DNA of 64,000 nucleotides, from positions 1,798,001-1,862,000 of the forward strand of contig NZ_CP130427.1 in the NCBI RefSeq assembly GCF_030518795.1. The letters run 5' to 3'. Position 1 is the stretch's first letter. Each line of letters starts with the position of its first letter. The translations under genes were made by a program, and so were the position numbers. The notes beneath the pieces were generated by a model. That model saw only the letters and a list, made by a program, of their open reading frames with translations. It was not told the DNA's origin and ran no database searches. Of this stretch, positions 9,103-18,282 are shown in pieces. This stretch comes from Micromonospora sp. NBRC 110009 (lineage in GTDB: Bacteria; Actinomycetota; Actinomycetes; Mycobacteriales; Micromonosporaceae).

Positions 9103-9930
9103 TCAGAGTTCCTTGAGCACGGCCGGTTCCAGCCGGCGGAACGCCCACCAGCCGACCGCCAGCACCAGCAGGCTGCCCGTCACGGTGACGGTGAGCAGCC
9201 GGGCGTCGGGGAACTCGTCCGGGTACCAGATCGAGTGGTGCAGCTGGAAGATGCCGACCAGCGGGTTCAGCTCGTACCCGACCTTGACCCAGGTCGGCAT
9301 GCCGGAATCCCGGACCAGGGCCAGCGGGTAGATGATCGGGGTGGCGTAGAAGAGCACCCGGATGATCAGCCGCATGAACCGCTCGATGTCCCGCATCAGC
9401 ACGTTCAGCGCCGAGAGCAGCAGCGCGATCCCCGCCAGCAGGACGAACTGCACCGCCACGGCCAGCGGCAGGGCGAGCAGCGTCCAGCCCGGGTGGATCT
9501 TCCCGTGCGCCCCGTAGATCACCGCGATGCCGATCAGGATGGGCAGGCCGGCGGCGTACTCGGCGAACCGGCCGGTGACCCGGCCGATCGGGAAGACCTG
9601 GCGGGGCACGTTCATCGTGGTGATCAGCCGGGCCTGGCCGGTGAGCGCGTTGGTCGCCTCACTCAGCGCCGAGCTCGCCCACATCCAGGCGAAGATCCCG
9701 GTGATCAGGAAGAGCGGGTACGACCCGGCCGCATCGCCCAGGTGCCGGCGGGTGGCGCCGGAGTAGAGCACGCCGAAGACGAACCAGTAGATCAGTCCCA
9801 TCCCGAGCGGCTCGATGAGCGACCAGAGGTAGCCGAGCACGGACTGCTGGTACTTCACCGCGAGGTCCCGCTTGACCAGGATGCGCAGCGAGTGGCGGGC
9901 CGACCAGAGCGCGGCGACTCCTGTCGTCAC
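9103..9930 (-). CDS. ABC-2 type polysaccharide/teichoic acid exporter permease (TagG/RfbD-like)
   Basis: A 275-residue integral membrane protein with six predicted helices in the ABC-2 layout. The N-terminal cytosolic segment LVKRDLAVKYQQSVLGYLWSL is characteristic of TagG/KpsM/RfbD permeases, where it forms the amphipathic entry helix. Later segments include MRDIERFMRLIIRVLFYATPIIYP, again typical. It pairs with the ATPase encoded immediately downstream. I place the start at GTG 9928-9930 (VTTGVAAL); an earlier in-frame start at 9984 would add 18 Gly/Pro-rich residues with no homologous look. First gene of the surface-polymer operon; the promoter should lie in the short interval before serine dehydratase (9931-9994), where I see no clear hexamers. 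Confidence 0.88.
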   Translation of the reverse strand: MTTGVAALWSARHSLRILVKRDLAVKYQQSVLGYLWSLIEPLGMGLIYWFVFGVLYSGATRRHLGDAAGSYPLFLITGIFAWMWASSALSEATNALTGQARLITTMNVPRQVFPIGRVTGRFAEYAAGLPILIGIAVIYGAHGKIHPGWTLLALPLAVAVQFVLLAGIALLLSALNVLMRDIERFMRLIIRVLFYATPIIYPLALVRDSGMPTWVKVGYELNPLVGIFQLHHSIWYPDEFPDARLLTVTVTGSLLVLAVGWWAFRRLEPAVLKEL

Positions 9931-9994
9931 CGCCCCATCCTCACCCCCGCCACCCGGTGCCGACGCCGGTACCCGCCGGGTCACCCCTTCGGGT

Positions 9995-11365
9995 TCAGCA
10001 CTCGATCACGTTGACCGCGAGGCCGCCCCGGGCCGTCTCCTTGTACTTCACCTTCATGTCGGCGCCGGTCTCCCGCATGGTCTTGATGACCTTGTCCAGC
10101 GAGACCGCGTGCACCCCGTCGCCGCGCAGCGCCAGCCGGGCGGCGGTGATCGCCTTGATGCTGGCCACGGCGTTCCGCTCGATGCAGGGGATCTGCACCA
10201 GGCCGCCGACCGGGTCGCAGGTGAGCCCCAGGTTGTGCTCCATGCCGATCTCGGCGGCGTTCTCGACCTGCGCCGGGGTGCCACCCAGCGCCTCGGCCAG
10301 CCCGGCCGCGGCCATCGAGCAGGCCGAGCCGACCTCGCCCTGGCAGCCGACCTCGGCCCCGGAGATCGAGGCGTTCTCCTTGAACAGCACCCCGATAGCG
10401 CCGGCCGCGAGCAGGAAGCGGACCACGCCCTCGTCGGAGGCGCCGGGCACGAACCGGCTGTAGTAGTGCAGCACGGCCGGGATGATCCCGGCGGCGCCGT
10501 TGGTCGGGGCGGTGACCACCCGCCCGCCGGCCGCGTTCTCCTCGTTCACCGCGAGGGCGAAGAGGGTGACCCAGTCCATCGCGCGCAGCGGGTCGCTGGC
10601 GTCGGCCTCCGCCTCCAGGCTCCGGCGCAGCTCGGCCGCCCGGCGGCGCACCTTCAACCCGCCCGGGAGGACGCCGTCCCGCTCGCAGCCGCGCTCGACG
10701 CACTCCCGCATCACCCGCCAGATCTCCAGCAGCCCGGCCCGGACGTCCGCCTCGCTGCGCCAGGAGAGCTCGTTGGCGAGCATCACCTCGCTGATCGACA
10801 GCCCGTTGCCGCTGGTCACGGCGAGCAGCTCCGCGCCGGTGAGGAACGGGTGGCGCACCCGGGTGGTGTCCGGCTTGATCCGGTCCGCCCCGGCCGCCGC
10901 CTCATCGACCACGAACCCGCCGCCGACCGAGTAGTAGGTGCGGGCCCTGACCTGCTGCCCGGTCCCGTCGTACGCCGCGAAGGTCATCCCGTTCGGGTGG
11001 TACGGCAGCGACCGCCGCCGGTGCAGCACGAGGTCCCGGTCCGGGTCGAAGTCGATCTCCTGGGTGCCGAGCAGGCTGAGCCGCCGCTCGCCCCGGATCC
11101 GCGCCACCCGCGGGCCGACCGAGTCGGTGTCGACGGTCTCCGGGACCTCCCCCTCCAGCCCGAGCAGCACCGCGCGATCGCTGCCGTGGCCGTGCCCGGT
11201 GGCGCCCAGCGAGCCGAAGAGCTCGGCCTGCACCCTGGCCGTGTCGGCGAGCAGCCCGTCGGCCTTCAGCCCGGCCACGAAGGTCCGGGCGGCCCGCATC
11301 GGCCCGACGGTGTGCGAGCTGGACGGCCCGATGCCGACGCTGAAGAGGTCGAAAACGCTGATCAT
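9995..11365 (-). CDS. sdaA: L-serine dehydratase, single-chain iron-sulfur type
   Basis: Converts L-serine to pyruvate and ammonia in the cytoplasm. The 456-residue protein has the beta domain first ([21 protein letters not shown] at the very N-terminus, a near-invariant serine-binding loop) and the alpha domain after residue ~170. Cysteines for the [4Fe-4S] cluster appear in [12 protein letters not shown] and in [16 protein letters not shown], around residues 340-400. Length equals that of the fused E. coli SdaA/SdaB. The start ATG is preceded by a weak GGAAAG-like site. Transcribed away from the pspC-like gene, with a 420-base gap upstream; convergent partners are absent on the other side, where the exporter operon starts 64 bases downstream on the same strand. 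Confidence 0.95.
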   Translation of the reverse strand: MISVFDLFSVGIGPSSSHTVGPMRAARTFVAGLKADGLLADTARVQAELFGSLGATGHGHGSDRAVLLGLEGEVPETVDTDSVGPRVARIRGERRLSLLGTQEIDFDPDRDLVLHRRRSLPYHPNGMTFAAYDGTGQQVRARTYYSVGGGFVVDEAAAGADRIKPDTTRVRHPFLTGAELLAVTSGNGLSISEVMLANELSWRSEADVRAGLLEIWRVMRECVERGCERDGVLPGGLKVRRRAAELRRSLEAEADASDPLRAMDWVTLFALAVNEENAAGGRVVTAPTNGAAGIIPAVLHYYSRFVPGASDEGVVRFLLAAGAIGVLFKENASISGAEVGCQGEVGSACSMAAAGLAEALGGTPAQVENAAEIGMEHNLGLTCDPVGGLVQIPCIERNAVASIKAITAARLALRGDGVHAVSLDKVIKTMRETGADMKVKYKETARGGLAVNVIEC

Positions 11366-11785
11366 GGCTGCACTTTCCTCGCCGTCGTGCCCGTTGTGCG
11401 GGCCCGGACCGGTGTGCCGCCCCGGGACCGGGACGGCGCGGGCCCCGGGGGTGTGGGTGCCCGACCGGCGAGCCTACCCGCCCAGGTCAGTACCCGTCCC
11501 GCACCCGGCGCATTCCCACTCTCCGCCCTCCCCCGTCTCCCCGCCGTCACCGCCCGTGTCCTGCCCAGGCCGGTCCGAGCGGGGCGCGGACCACTTGCCG
11601 GCGCGCCGACCATGCCGTGCCCCGGCCGGCGACCACGGACCGGTCGCGCGTCGGGGCGGGCCGGCCGGGGTAAGCACCTACGGGTGCCCGGGTCGCCGAT
11701 CCTCCTCGGGGCCGAGGGCGCGCCGCGCACCCGTTTCTAGCCTGGAAGTCAGCGCGGCGGATCGCCGCAGAGTGGGAGTACGACG
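11366..11785. other. Intergenic region between sdaA and the PspC-like gene
   Basis: This 420-base stretch separates divergent genes. It is C/G rich with no convincing reading frame: the frames that stay open are shadows biased to Arg/Pro/Gly. The last 50 bases hold the leader of the PspC gene, with GTGGGAG about 7 bases before its ATG. TTTCTAGCCT near 11730 could supply a -10 (TAGCCT), but no -35 is obvious. No terminator or repeat was noticed. Confidence 0.4.
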
Positions 11786-11983
11786 ATGAGTCGCAAACTG
11801 GTCCGGCCCCGACAGGGGCGCATGTTCGCCGGCGTCTGCGCCGGCCTGGCGCAGCGGTTCGGCATGTCGGCCGGCATGGTCCGGCTGCTGTTCCTGCTGT
11901 CGCTGCTGCTGCCCGGCACCCAGGTGATCGTCTACCTGATCCTCTGGGTGCTGATGCCCAACGAGGACCGCGTCCGCTACTGA
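11786..11983 (+). CDS. PspC-domain small membrane protein
   Basis: A 65-residue protein that is entirely one PspC domain. A basic N-terminus (SRKLVRPRQGRMFAGVCAGLAQRFG) contains the conserved GVCAGLA motif. It is followed by a hydrophobic hairpin ending in LILWVLMPNEDR, where the WVLMP/LPE ending is typical of the family. PspC proteins sit in the inner membrane and take part in phage-shock or envelope-stress signalling; stand-alone PspC proteins are common in actinobacteria and their role is not well defined. GGGAG upstream of the ATG supports the start. The gene is convergent with the DUF4230 gene, 7 bases apart. Confidence 0.85.
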   Translation: MSRKLVRPRQGRMFAGVCAGLAQRFGMSAGMVRLLFLLSLLLPGTQVIVYLILWVLMPNEDRVRY

Positions 11984-11990
11984 CCGGGGG

Positions 11991-12755
11991 TCAGGAAGCG
12001 GTGTAGGTGACGGTGACCTTCGTGTAGCCGAGGGAGCGGAGCAGGCCCTCCAGCATCTTGCGGGTGTTCTCCTCGGCCCGGGCGGTCAGCCCGCTGTCTC
12101 GGGCCGCGGCGGTGATCCGGTCCTCGGCCAGCTGGTAGACCTGCTGCTGCCGGTTGGGGTTGCCGGCCACCAGGTCGTTGAGCCGGTTGATCAGGCCGCG
12201 CTGCTCGGCGAAGACGTAGCTCTTCTCCAGGTCGAGGTTGGTCTCGCCGAGCTGCGGCGCGGGCAGCTTGATCTCCACCGACTTCTTGTCAGCCGACTCG
12301 ACGATCGCCCCGTCGCCGATCTTGGAGAAGTCGACGTACGCCTCGACGCTGCCCGCCCCGACGAAGAGCGTCCGCTCGTTGAGCAGGAACTCCGGCACGT
12401 TCCGCCGGTCGTTCTGCAGGTCGACGACCACCTGGAAGTCGCCCTCGGCGGCGACGTAGCGGCTGAGGTCCCGGATCGACTTGAGCAGCGGCGGCTGGCT
12501 GCGGTCGGTCTGCTCCTTGGCGAACGGGTTGCGGAAGTCCGGCAGGATCCCGGTCGCCTGCACACCCAGCAGCACCACCACGGCCAGTGCGGCCGCGCCG
12601 AGCACCCCGAGCAGGCCGCGGACCGGGCCGCCGGAGGGCGTCGGGGCACCCGGCGTGGTCTCGGGTGTGACGCCCGACCGGGCCCGCAGGTCGTCGCCGG
12701 TCGGGTACTCCGGGAACTCCCTGCTGGGCTGGTTGATGTCACCGTCGCGGGCCAT
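11991..12755 (-). CDS. DUF4230 domain membrane-anchored protein
   Basis: A 254-residue protein of unknown function. A polar N-terminus of about 50 residues leads to one transmembrane helix (LLGVLGAAALAVVVLLGVQATGIL region). The extracellular domain has the DUF4230 pattern: LLKSIRDLSRYVAAEGDFQVVVDL, then FLLNERTLFVGAGSVEAYVDFSKI, and a C-terminal helix pair ending YTKVTVTY. The fold is thought to be exposed outside the membrane and related to band-7-like or SPFH-adjacent proteins, but no activity is established. I prefer ATG 12753-12755 (MARDGDI); an upstream start at 12794 would add 13 residues. Convergent with the PspC gene, which might place both in envelope maintenance, although adjacency alone is weak evidence. 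Confidence 0.75.
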   Translation of the reverse strand: MARDGDINQPSREFPEYPTGDDLRARSGVTPETTPGAPTPSGGPVRGLLGVLGAAALAVVVLLGVQATGILPDFRNPFAKEQTDRSQPPLLKSIRDLSRYVAAEGDFQVVVDLQNDRRNVPEFLLNERTLFVGAGSVEAYVDFSKIGDGAIVESADKKSVEIKLPAPQLGETNLDLEKSYVFAEQRGLINRLNDLVAGNPNRQQQVYQLAEDRITAAARDSGLTARAEENTRKMLEGLLRSLGYTKVTVTYTAS

Positions 12756-12855
12756 CGCCCTCACCGTCCTCGTCAGACAAAAGCGCCTGAACATGACGGT
12801 AAGGCCCCGGTGCGACAGCCGCTCGGCGAGCGACCCGGACGGATGAATCCGCAGG

Positions 12856-14016
12856 TCAGGCGAACGCCGAAAGCCCGGTCAGCCGCTGCCCGATGACCAG
12901 CTGGTGGATCTCCGAAGTGCCCTCGTAGGTCAGCACGCTCTCCAGGTTGTTGGCGTGCCGCATCACCGGGTACTCCCCCGAGACGCCGTTGGCGCCGAGG
13001 ATGGTCCGGCACTGCCGGGCGATCGCCAGGGCCTCCCGCACGTTGTTCAGCTTGCCGACGCTGACCTGCTCCGGCCGCAGCTTCCCGGCGTCGGCGAGCC
13101 GGCCCAGGTGTAGCGCGAGCAGCAGGCCCTTGTTCCACTCGACGGCCATGTCGGCGAGCTTGGCCTGGGTGAGCTGGAAGCCGGCCAGCGGCCGGCCGAA
13201 CTGGGTCCGGGTGGTCGCGTACGACAGGGCGGTCTCCAGGCAGTCCCGGGCCGCGCCGAGCGCCCCCCAGACGATGCCGTGCCGGGCCTCGGTCAGGCAG
13301 CTCAGCGGCGCCTTCAGCCCGATCGCCTCGGGCAGCCGGACGTCCGCCGGGAGCCGGACGTCGTCGAGGGCGATCTCCCCGGTCAGCGAGGCGCGCAGGG
13401 ACATCTTGTGCCTGATCTCGCGCGCCGTCACCCCGGGCGTGTCCATGGGTACGGCGAAGCCGCGTACCCCCTCGTCGGTGCGCGCCCAGATCACCCCGAC
13501 GTCGGCGATCGGGGCGTTGGTGATCCACAGCTTGCTGCCGTTGAGGATCCAGTCGTCGCCGTCGCGGCGGGCCCGGGTGGCCATCGAGGCCGGGTCGGAG
13601 CCGTGGTCCGGTTCGGTCAGCCCGAAGCAGCCGATCGCCTCGCCGGCCGCCATGGCGGGCAGCCAGCGCTGCTTCTGCTCCTCGCTGCCGTAGCGCCAGA
13701 TGGCGTACATGGCCAGCGAGCCCTGCACGGAGACCAGCGAGCGGACGCCGGAGTCGCCGGCCTCCAGCTCCAGGCAGGCCAGCCCGTACGCGACGGCCGA
13801 CGCGCCGGCGCAGCCGTAGCCGGTGAGGTGCATGCCGAGCAGGCCGAGCTTGCCGAACTCGCGGGCCAGCTCGCGGGCCGGCACCTGGCCGTCCTCGTAC
13901 CAGCCGGCGACGTGCGGGCGTACCCGGTCGGCGACGAGCTGGCGCACGACGGCGCGGATCTGCCGCTCCTCCTCGCTCAGCGACGCGTCGATGTCCAGCA
14001 GGTCGAGAGGGCTCAT
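12856..14016 (-). CDS. Acyl-CoA dehydrogenase, glutaryl-CoA dehydrogenase type
   Basis: A flavoenzyme of 386 residues that oxidises (and in GCDH decarboxylates) an acyl-CoA. The FAD-binding LTEPDHGSDPASM lies near residue 133, with WITNAP near 168. YATTRTQFGRPLAGFQLTQAKLADM and the C-terminal TYEGTSEIHQLVIGQRLTG carry the catalytic Glu in the EGT motif. The QFGRPLA...QLIQ/LTQ-x-KLADM pattern and EGTSEIH ending match glutaryl-CoA dehydrogenases of lysine/tryptophan breakdown more closely than short-chain dehydrogenases. The ATG start is followed immediately by an acidic N-terminus (SPLDLLDIDASLSEEE), as in actinobacterial GCDH. No partner pathway genes are next to it, so substrate is inferred from sequence only. 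Confidence 0.88.
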   Translation of the reverse strand: MSPLDLLDIDASLSEEERQIRAVVRQLVADRVRPHVAGWYEDGQVPARELAREFGKLGLLGMHLTGYGCAGASAVAYGLACLELEAGDSGVRSLVSVQGSLAMYAIWRYGSEEQKQRWLPAMAAGEAIGCFGLTEPDHGSDPASMATRARRDGDDWILNGSKLWITNAPIADVGVIWARTDEGVRGFAVPMDTPGVTAREIRHKMSLRASLTGEIALDDVRLPADVRLPEAIGLKAPLSCLTEARHGIVWGALGAARDCLETALSYATTRTQFGRPLAGFQLTQAKLADMAVEWNKGLLLALHLGRLADAGKLRPEQVSVGKLNNVREALAIARQCRTILGANGVSGEYPVMRHANNLESVLTYEGTSEIHQLVIGQRLTGLSAFA

Positions 14017-14047
14017 GCGGCCACCTTAACGAAGACTCAGGAGGAGG

Positions 14048-14353
14048 TCACTCGCCCTGCGGGCTCAACACCAGCACCCGGGCGTGGATCTGGTTGCGCT
14101 GCTGGAGCGCCGCGCGCAGCGCCCGGTGCAGGCCGTCCTCCAGGTAGAGGCCGCCGTTCCACTGCACCACGTGCGGAAAGAGGTCGCCGTAGAAGGTCGA
14201 GTCCTCGGCGAGGAGCTTGTCCAGCGCCAGTTCGCGCTTGGTGGTGATGAGCTGGTCCAGCCGCAGCGGGCGCGGCGGGATCTCCGCCCACTGCTTGAGC
14301 GTGAGGTTGTGCTCCGGGTAGGGACGCCCGTCCCGGACCGCTCTGAAGATCAC
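14048..14353 (-). CDS. Conserved actinobacterial protein of unknown function (ParB-like fold suspected)
   Basis: A 101-residue protein that I recognise as a widely conserved actinobacterial family without a defined role. It starts MIFRAVRDGRPYPEH, then WAEIPPRPLRLDQLITTKRELAL and ends with LYLEDGLHRALRAALQQRNQIHARVL. The order 'rplrLdqL...leDGlHRalra' resembles the N-terminal ParB/sulfiredoxin fold, in which a strand with a proposed substrate loop precedes a DGxHR helix. That is inference from pattern only. Some databases list relatives as toxin-antitoxin components, but no toxin neighbour is present here. ATG start, with a GGGGAGGGGAG leader. Stands alone between the GCDH-like gene and nitroreductase. 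Confidence 0.65.
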   Translation of the reverse strand: MIFRAVRDGRPYPEHNLTLKQWAEIPPRPLRLDQLITTKRELALDKLLAEDSTFYGDLFPHVVQWNGGLYLEDGLHRALRAALQQRNQIHARVLVLSPQGE

Positions 14354-14483
14354 GGCACGCTCCCCTCCCCAGGCCCGGCTGATGATGTCGGTGCCAGCCT
14401 AGCGGCACCCGCCACCCCGCGTTTTACTCCCTCATGTCGGTTTCACCACCGCCGATACCCGGCCGGTGGGCGGCGAAATCCCC

Positions 14484-15086
14484 TCAATTCCAGCGGCCCC
14501 GCCGGACCACCTGCTCGACCGGCCGCCGTCCCCGCCGCAGCGACGATGACCGGTGGTCAGGCGCCCGGTAGCCGACCGTCACCGCGCCGATCGGCTGGTA
14601 CTCCTCCGGCACCCCGAACGCCGCCCGGTACGCGTCCAGCCGCTGTGGGGGGATGCCGAAGAAGCAGGCGCCCAGCCCCTCGTCCACCGCGGTGAGCAGC
14701 ATCAGCAGGGCGGCGAAGCCGGTGTCCACATACCAGTACGGCACCGGCCAACGCTCGGTCGACCGGTCCGCCCAGCCCTTGTCCGCCTCGGCGTACCGGT
14801 CCAGATAGGCGGTGCGGTTGGCGTGCGGCACCACGATCAGCGGCGCCCGGCGCATCCCGGCCAGCCAGCGTTCCCGGCCGCCGCCGCCCGGGGCGGCCGC
14901 CGCCCAGAACCGCTCCCGGTCCGCCGGCTCCTCCAGCACCAGGAAGCCCCAGCCCTGGGCGAAGCCCGCCGAGGGCGCCCGGATCGCGTGGTCCAGCAGC
15001 CGGTCCACCACCTCGGGCGGGACCGGCCGGTCCGGGTCGTAGTTGCGTACCATCCGGCGGCGCCGGACGACCTCGGCGAACTCCAC
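14484..15086 (-). CDS. Nitroreductase-family flavoprotein
   Basis: A 200-residue FMN enzyme. RRRMVRNYDPDRPVPPEVVDRLLDHAIRAPSAGFAQGW at the N-terminus is the nitroreductase FMN/phosphate-binding signature (R-x3-R-x-Y/F, APSAGxxQ). The middle has YWYVDTGFAALLMLLTAVDEGLGACFFGI, the dimer-core helix and GLGxC loop. Such enzymes reduce nitro groups, quinones or flavins using NAD(P)H. The start is a GTG at 15084-15086, two bases after the stop of the aldose-1-epimerase gene, so the two are translated from one message. A longer open frame reaching 15977 is only the antisense-like continuation of that gene and is not coding here. The physiological substrate is unknown. Confidence 0.85.
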   Translation of the reverse strand: MEFAEVVRRRRMVRNYDPDRPVPPEVVDRLLDHAIRAPSAGFAQGWGFLVLEEPADRERFWAAAAPGGGGRERWLAGMRRAPLIVVPHANRTAYLDRYAEADKGWADRSTERWPVPYWYVDTGFAALLMLLTAVDEGLGACFFGIPPQRLDAYRAAFGVPEEYQPIGAVTVGYRAPDHRSSSLRRGRRPVEQVVRRGRWN

Positions 15087-15088
15087 GC

Positions 15089-16015
15089 TCAGGCTCCGGG
15101 TCGGATGCCCCAGGCACCCCGCCAGGTCTCGCCGGGCGCCAGGCTGATCAGGTCCTTGCCGGACCGGAACGCGTCCGCCGGGCAGGTCATCGGCTCCACC
15201 GCCACCGACCGGCGCCGCCGCTCTCCGGTCAGGGTGTCCCCGGTGAAGACCTGCCACCAGCCGAATGCGCGGTCCGCCCAGACCTGCAGCGCCGAGTCGT
15301 CCGGGCCGGTCAGGGTCACCGTCGAGCCGCCGTCGGCGTCCCGCACCAGGTCGCCGAAGGCCACGTCCAGCACCGCCTCGCCGATCGGGCGCGGCTCGGT
15401 GAAGTCGTACTCGGTGCCGGCCACCTCGGTCGCGGCCACCGGCAGCAGCCGGTTGTCCAGCAGCACCCGGGTCCGCCCCGGCACCCGCAGCGACACCTCC
15501 GCCACCCCGGCCTTCGGCAGGCGCAGGTAGGGGTGGACCGAGAAGCCGAACGGCGCCGGCTCGCCGGACCGGTTGGTCACCTCGTGCTCGGCGCGCAGCC
15601 CGTCCGCCCCGACGCTCCAGCGGGTACGCAGCCGCAGCGCCCACGGGTAGCCCGGGCTCGGCGGCAGGTCGTAGCCGACGGTCACGGCGTCCGGCGCCTG
15701 CTCGATCAGCTCCCAGGCGACCCAGTTGACCAGGCCGTGGATGGCGTTGTGCCGGGCCGGCTCGCTCAGGTCGAGCTGCAACGTCCGCTCGCCGAAGGTG
15801 TAGGCGCCGTCCCGGATCCGGTTGGGCCAGGGGGCGAGCACGTGGCCGGCCGAGCCGGGGCAGAGCTCGTCCGCCTCGTACCCGTCGAGGTGGTCGACCC
15901 CGTCCTGCCGGTAGGTTCGCAGCCCACCGCCGACCTCGACGACGACCGCCTCGTGACCGTCGGCGGCGATGGTCCACTGAGTCCCCGACGGCGACGGGCT
16001 CCCGGCATTCTCCAT
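15089..16015 (-). CDS. Aldose 1-epimerase (galactose mutarotase) family protein
   Basis: A 308-residue cytoplasmic protein of the GalM-like fold. Substrate-binding motifs are GHVLAPWPNRIRDGAY (N-R pair near 70), HNAIHGLVNW (catalytic His near 96) and GFSVHPYLRLP (second catalytic His near 180). The family interconverts alpha and beta anomers of hexoses or acts on phosphorylated sugars. The start ATG is followed by a short polar stretch. It leads a two-gene unit with the nitroreductase. An intergenic palindromic repeat lies just upstream, so the promoter must be within or beyond that repeat. Confidence 0.87.
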   Translation of the reverse strand: MENAGSPSPSGTQWTIAADGHEAVVVEVGGGLRTYRQDGVDHLDGYEADELCPGSAGHVLAPWPNRIRDGAYTFGERTLQLDLSEPARHNAIHGLVNWVAWELIEQAPDAVTVGYDLPPSPGYPWALRLRTRWSVGADGLRAEHEVTNRSGEPAPFGFSVHPYLRLPKAGVAEVSLRVPGRTRVLLDNRLLPVAATEVAGTEYDFTEPRPIGEAVLDVAFGDLVRDADGGSTVTLTGPDDSALQVWADRAFGWWQVFTGDTLTGERRRRSVAVEPMTCPADAFRSGKDLISLAPGETWRGAWGIRPGA

Positions 16016-16036
16016 GCCCGCGACCTTAGTCGACGC

Positions 16037-16090
16037 AAGGAAGGGCCCCTTGTTAACGCCTGCGGTAGAGCAGGGGCCCCTCCTAACAGC
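16037..16090. repeat. GGGCCCC/GTTAACGCC intergenic palindromic repeat, copy 1
   Basis: The element begins AAGGAAGGGCCCCTTGTTAA and ends with GGGGCCCCTCCTAACA. Its two halves are related as an imperfect inverted repeat around TGCGGTAGAG. Matching elements lie at 19389-19443 (same orientation) and 58571-58624 (opposite). I recall such elements being frequent between genes in Micromonospora and Salinispora. Confidence 0.85.
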
Positions 16091-16093
16091 GGT

Positions 16094-17380
16094 TCAGGAG
16101 CGGGTGGCGGCGCGGTAGCGGAGCAGCGCCGGGAAGACCACCACGAGCAGCATCGCGAGGACCGCGGCGGCGAGCCCGCCGCCGACCCAGGCGACACTCG
16201 TGCCGAAGCCGGCGGCCAGCGCCCCGGCCCGCAGGTCACCCAGGCGCGGCCCACCGGCGACCACGACGGTGTTCACGCCCTGGAGCCGGCCGCGCATCCG
16301 GTCCGGCGCGTAGATCAGCAGCATCGACTGGCGCAGCACCGAGCTGACCAGGTCGGCCGCCCCGGCCACCGCCAGCAGCAGCACCACCAGCCAGAGCTGG
16401 CGGGCCAGCCCGGCCAGGGCGATCGACACACCCCAGCCCACCACGGCCAGCACCAGCACGACCCCCTGCCGGCGCAGCCGACCGATCCACCCGGAGGTGA
16501 GGCCGCCCAGCATCGCCCCGATGGCGATCGCGCTGTAGAGCCAGCCGACCGCGCCGCCGCCGCCGAGCCGCTCGTGCGCCACCTCCGGGAAGAGCGCCCG
16601 GGGCATGGCCAGGATCATCGCGATCAGGTCGATGGCGAAGGACAGCAGCAGCACCGGCGTGGTGGCCAGGTAGCGGAACCCGTCCACGATGCTGGCGAGC
16701 CCCGCCCGGCGCGGGGTGCCGTCGCTGTCCGGGTCGGGCTCCGGCGGCATGGCCGGCAGCCGCAGGGTGGCCCAGAGCGAGACGGTGAAGAGCAGCGCGT
16801 CCACCGCGTACGCGATCGGCAGCCCGACGTCGGTCCGCCAGGTGGCGAAGATCAGGCCGGCCGTGAGCGGCCCGAAGACCGAGGTCGCGGTGAACGTGGT
16901 GAAGTTCAGCGTGCTGGCCGCCGGGACCAGGTCGTCCGGCACCAGCCGCGGCAGGATCGCGCTGCGGGCCGGCGAGGTGATGGCGAACGCGATCGACTGC
17001 ACCGCCACCAGGGCGAGCAGCAGCACCGGGCTGCCGACCCGGAACAGCGACTGGAGCAGCAGCCCCAGGGTCGCCGCCCAGAGCAGCCCGCCCGCCGCCA
17101 GCAGCACCAGCCGCCGGTCCCGGGCGTCGGCGACCGCGCCGCCCCAGAGCCCGAAGATCAGCAGCGGCAGGAACCCGGCCACGCCCAGCAGCCCGACCCA
17201 GAACGAGCCGCCGGTCAGGTCGAACATCTCCACCGGTACGGCCACCGCGGTGAACTGGAAGCCGAACATCGCCACGCTGTTGCCGAGCCACACCCGGCGG
17301 AAGGTGGGCACCCGCAGCGGACGCAGGTCGATCGCCCAGCGGCGCACCCCGCGCGGCCGGGCCTCCTGCACCCCCGTCAC
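16094..17380 (-). CDS. MFS transporter (EntS-like exporter family)
   Basis: A 428-residue integral membrane protein with about 12 hydrophobic segments. It begins [25 protein letters not shown], the usual start of the EntS/MFS_3 branch, and carries the loop [18 protein letters not shown] between helices 2 and 3 (GxxADrxdrR motif A). The second half is [31 protein letters not shown] with DRMRGRLQG near the end, again characteristic. Members export siderophores, macrolides or other small molecules. GTG start at 17378-17380 overlaps the pdxH stop as GTGA, so it is translationally coupled to pyridoxamine phosphate oxidase. A longer frame reaching 17749 is pdxH shadow. Substrate unknown. Confidence 0.87.
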   Translation of the reverse strand: MTGVQEARPRGVRRWAIDLRPLRVPTFRRVWLGNSVAMFGFQFTAVAVPVEMFDLTGGSFWVGLLGVAGFLPLLIFGLWGGAVADARDRRLVLLAAGGLLWAATLGLLLQSLFRVGSPVLLLALVAVQSIAFAITSPARSAILPRLVPDDLVPAASTLNFTTFTATSVFGPLTAGLIFATWRTDVGLPIAYAVDALLFTVSLWATLRLPAMPPEPDPDSDGTPRRAGLASIVDGFRYLATTPVLLLSFAIDLIAMILAMPRALFPEVAHERLGGGGAVGWLYSAIAIGAMLGGLTSGWIGRLRRQGVVLVLAVVGWGVSIALAGLARQLWLVVLLLAVAGAADLVSSVLRQSMLLIYAPDRMRGRLQGVNTVVVAGGPRLGDLRAGALAAGFGTSVAWVGGGLAAAVLAMLLVVVFPALLRYRAATRS

Positions 17381-18036
17381 GGCGCGAGCCGCTCGGTGAT
17401 CCAGGCGCCGCCCTCGGTCCGCCGGTAGCGGAGCCGGTCGTGCAGCCGGCTGGCGCGGCCCTGCCAGAACTCCACCGTCTCGGGACGGACCCGGAACCCG
17501 CCCCAGTGCGGCGGCGCCGGGATGTCGTCGACGGCGGCGAAGCGCTCGGCCGCCGCCCGGTAGGTCGCGTCGAGCGCGGCCCGGTCCGGGACGACCTGGG
17601 ACTGGGTGCTGGCCCAGGCGCCGAGCTGGGAGCCGCGCGGCCGGGTGGCGAAGTACGCCTCGGTCTCGGCCCGGTCGACCTTTTCGACCCGCCCGGCGAC
17701 CACCACCTGCCGCTGCATCGGGAACCAGGGGAAGACCAGGCTGGCCCACGGGTTGCCGGTCGCCTCGGTGCCCTTGCGGGAGTCGTAGTTGGTGTAGAAG
17801 ACGAAGCCGTCCGGGTCGTACCCCTTGAGCAGGACCGTCCGGCCGCTGGGGCGGCCCTCGGCGTCGGCGGTGCCGACCACCATGGCGTTCGGTTCGGGGA
17901 GCGGGTACGCCACCGCGTCGGCGAACCAGCGGGCGAACTGGCTGTGCCAGCCCGGAGCCAGGTCGGATTCGGAAAGGCCCAGGTCGGCTGCGTACTCGTT
18001 ACGCATGCCCGCCGGAGCCGGTGTGTTGCCGGTCAC
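17377..18036 (-). CDS. pdxH: Pyridoxamine 5'-phosphate oxidase
   Basis: FMN enzyme that oxidises pyridoxamine or pyridoxine 5'-phosphate to pyridoxal 5'-phosphate. The 219-residue protein has [20 protein letters not shown] near the start and the FMN-binding [24 protein letters not shown]. It also has ARQVRVxG-like [14 protein letters not shown], and the signature [17 protein letters not shown] with WITERLAP at the C-terminus. This full-length C-terminal signature separates true PdxH from general FMN-binding split barrels. I choose the GTG at 18034-18036 because AAGGGA lies about 8 bases upstream; earlier starts add 38 residues unlike the family. Divergent from the citrate synthase gene. Confidence 0.93.
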   Translation of the reverse strand: MTGNTPAPAGMRNEYAADLGLSESDLAPGWHSQFARWFADAVAYPLPEPNAMVVGTADAEGRPSGRTVLLKGYDPDGFVFYTNYDSRKGTEATGNPWASLVFPWFPMQRQVVVAGRVEKVDRAETEAYFATRPRGSQLGAWASTQSQVVPDRAALDATYRAAAERFAAVDDIPAPPHWGGFRVRPETVEFWQGRASRLHDRLRYRRTEGGAWITERLAP

Positions 18037-18282
18037 AGTCGTCGTCCCTTTCGTCGGGGTCGCCGCGTCCCCCGACGCTGGCCAGACCCCGCCACCCAGT
18101 CTTGTCGAGGCCGTGAGCTTGTCCACCCGCGGGGATGTCATGTGGCGCACAGTCGCAGTGGGTCGCGCAGTCGGTTACCCACCAGGCAAGATGTTCCGAA
18201 CCACATCCCTGAGAGGGTCGCCCGGATCGCGGGGCCGGATGAGCCCGCCGGGCGTACCGCCGCCGCAAAGCCAGGAGACGAC
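18037..18282. other. Divergent promoter region between pdxH and citA
   Basis: 246 bases. The AAGGGA ribosome site for pdxH lies at the left end and the AGGAG for citA at the right end. CAAGAT near 18187 might serve as a -10 for citA. No clear dyads were found, so how the two are controlled is not visible. Confidence 0.35.

Noticed and set aside
17440..18282. Long N-terminal extension of citrate synthase
   Set aside because: The extension is shadow of pdxH. A perfect AGGAG precedes the internal ATG 18283, where the family normally starts.
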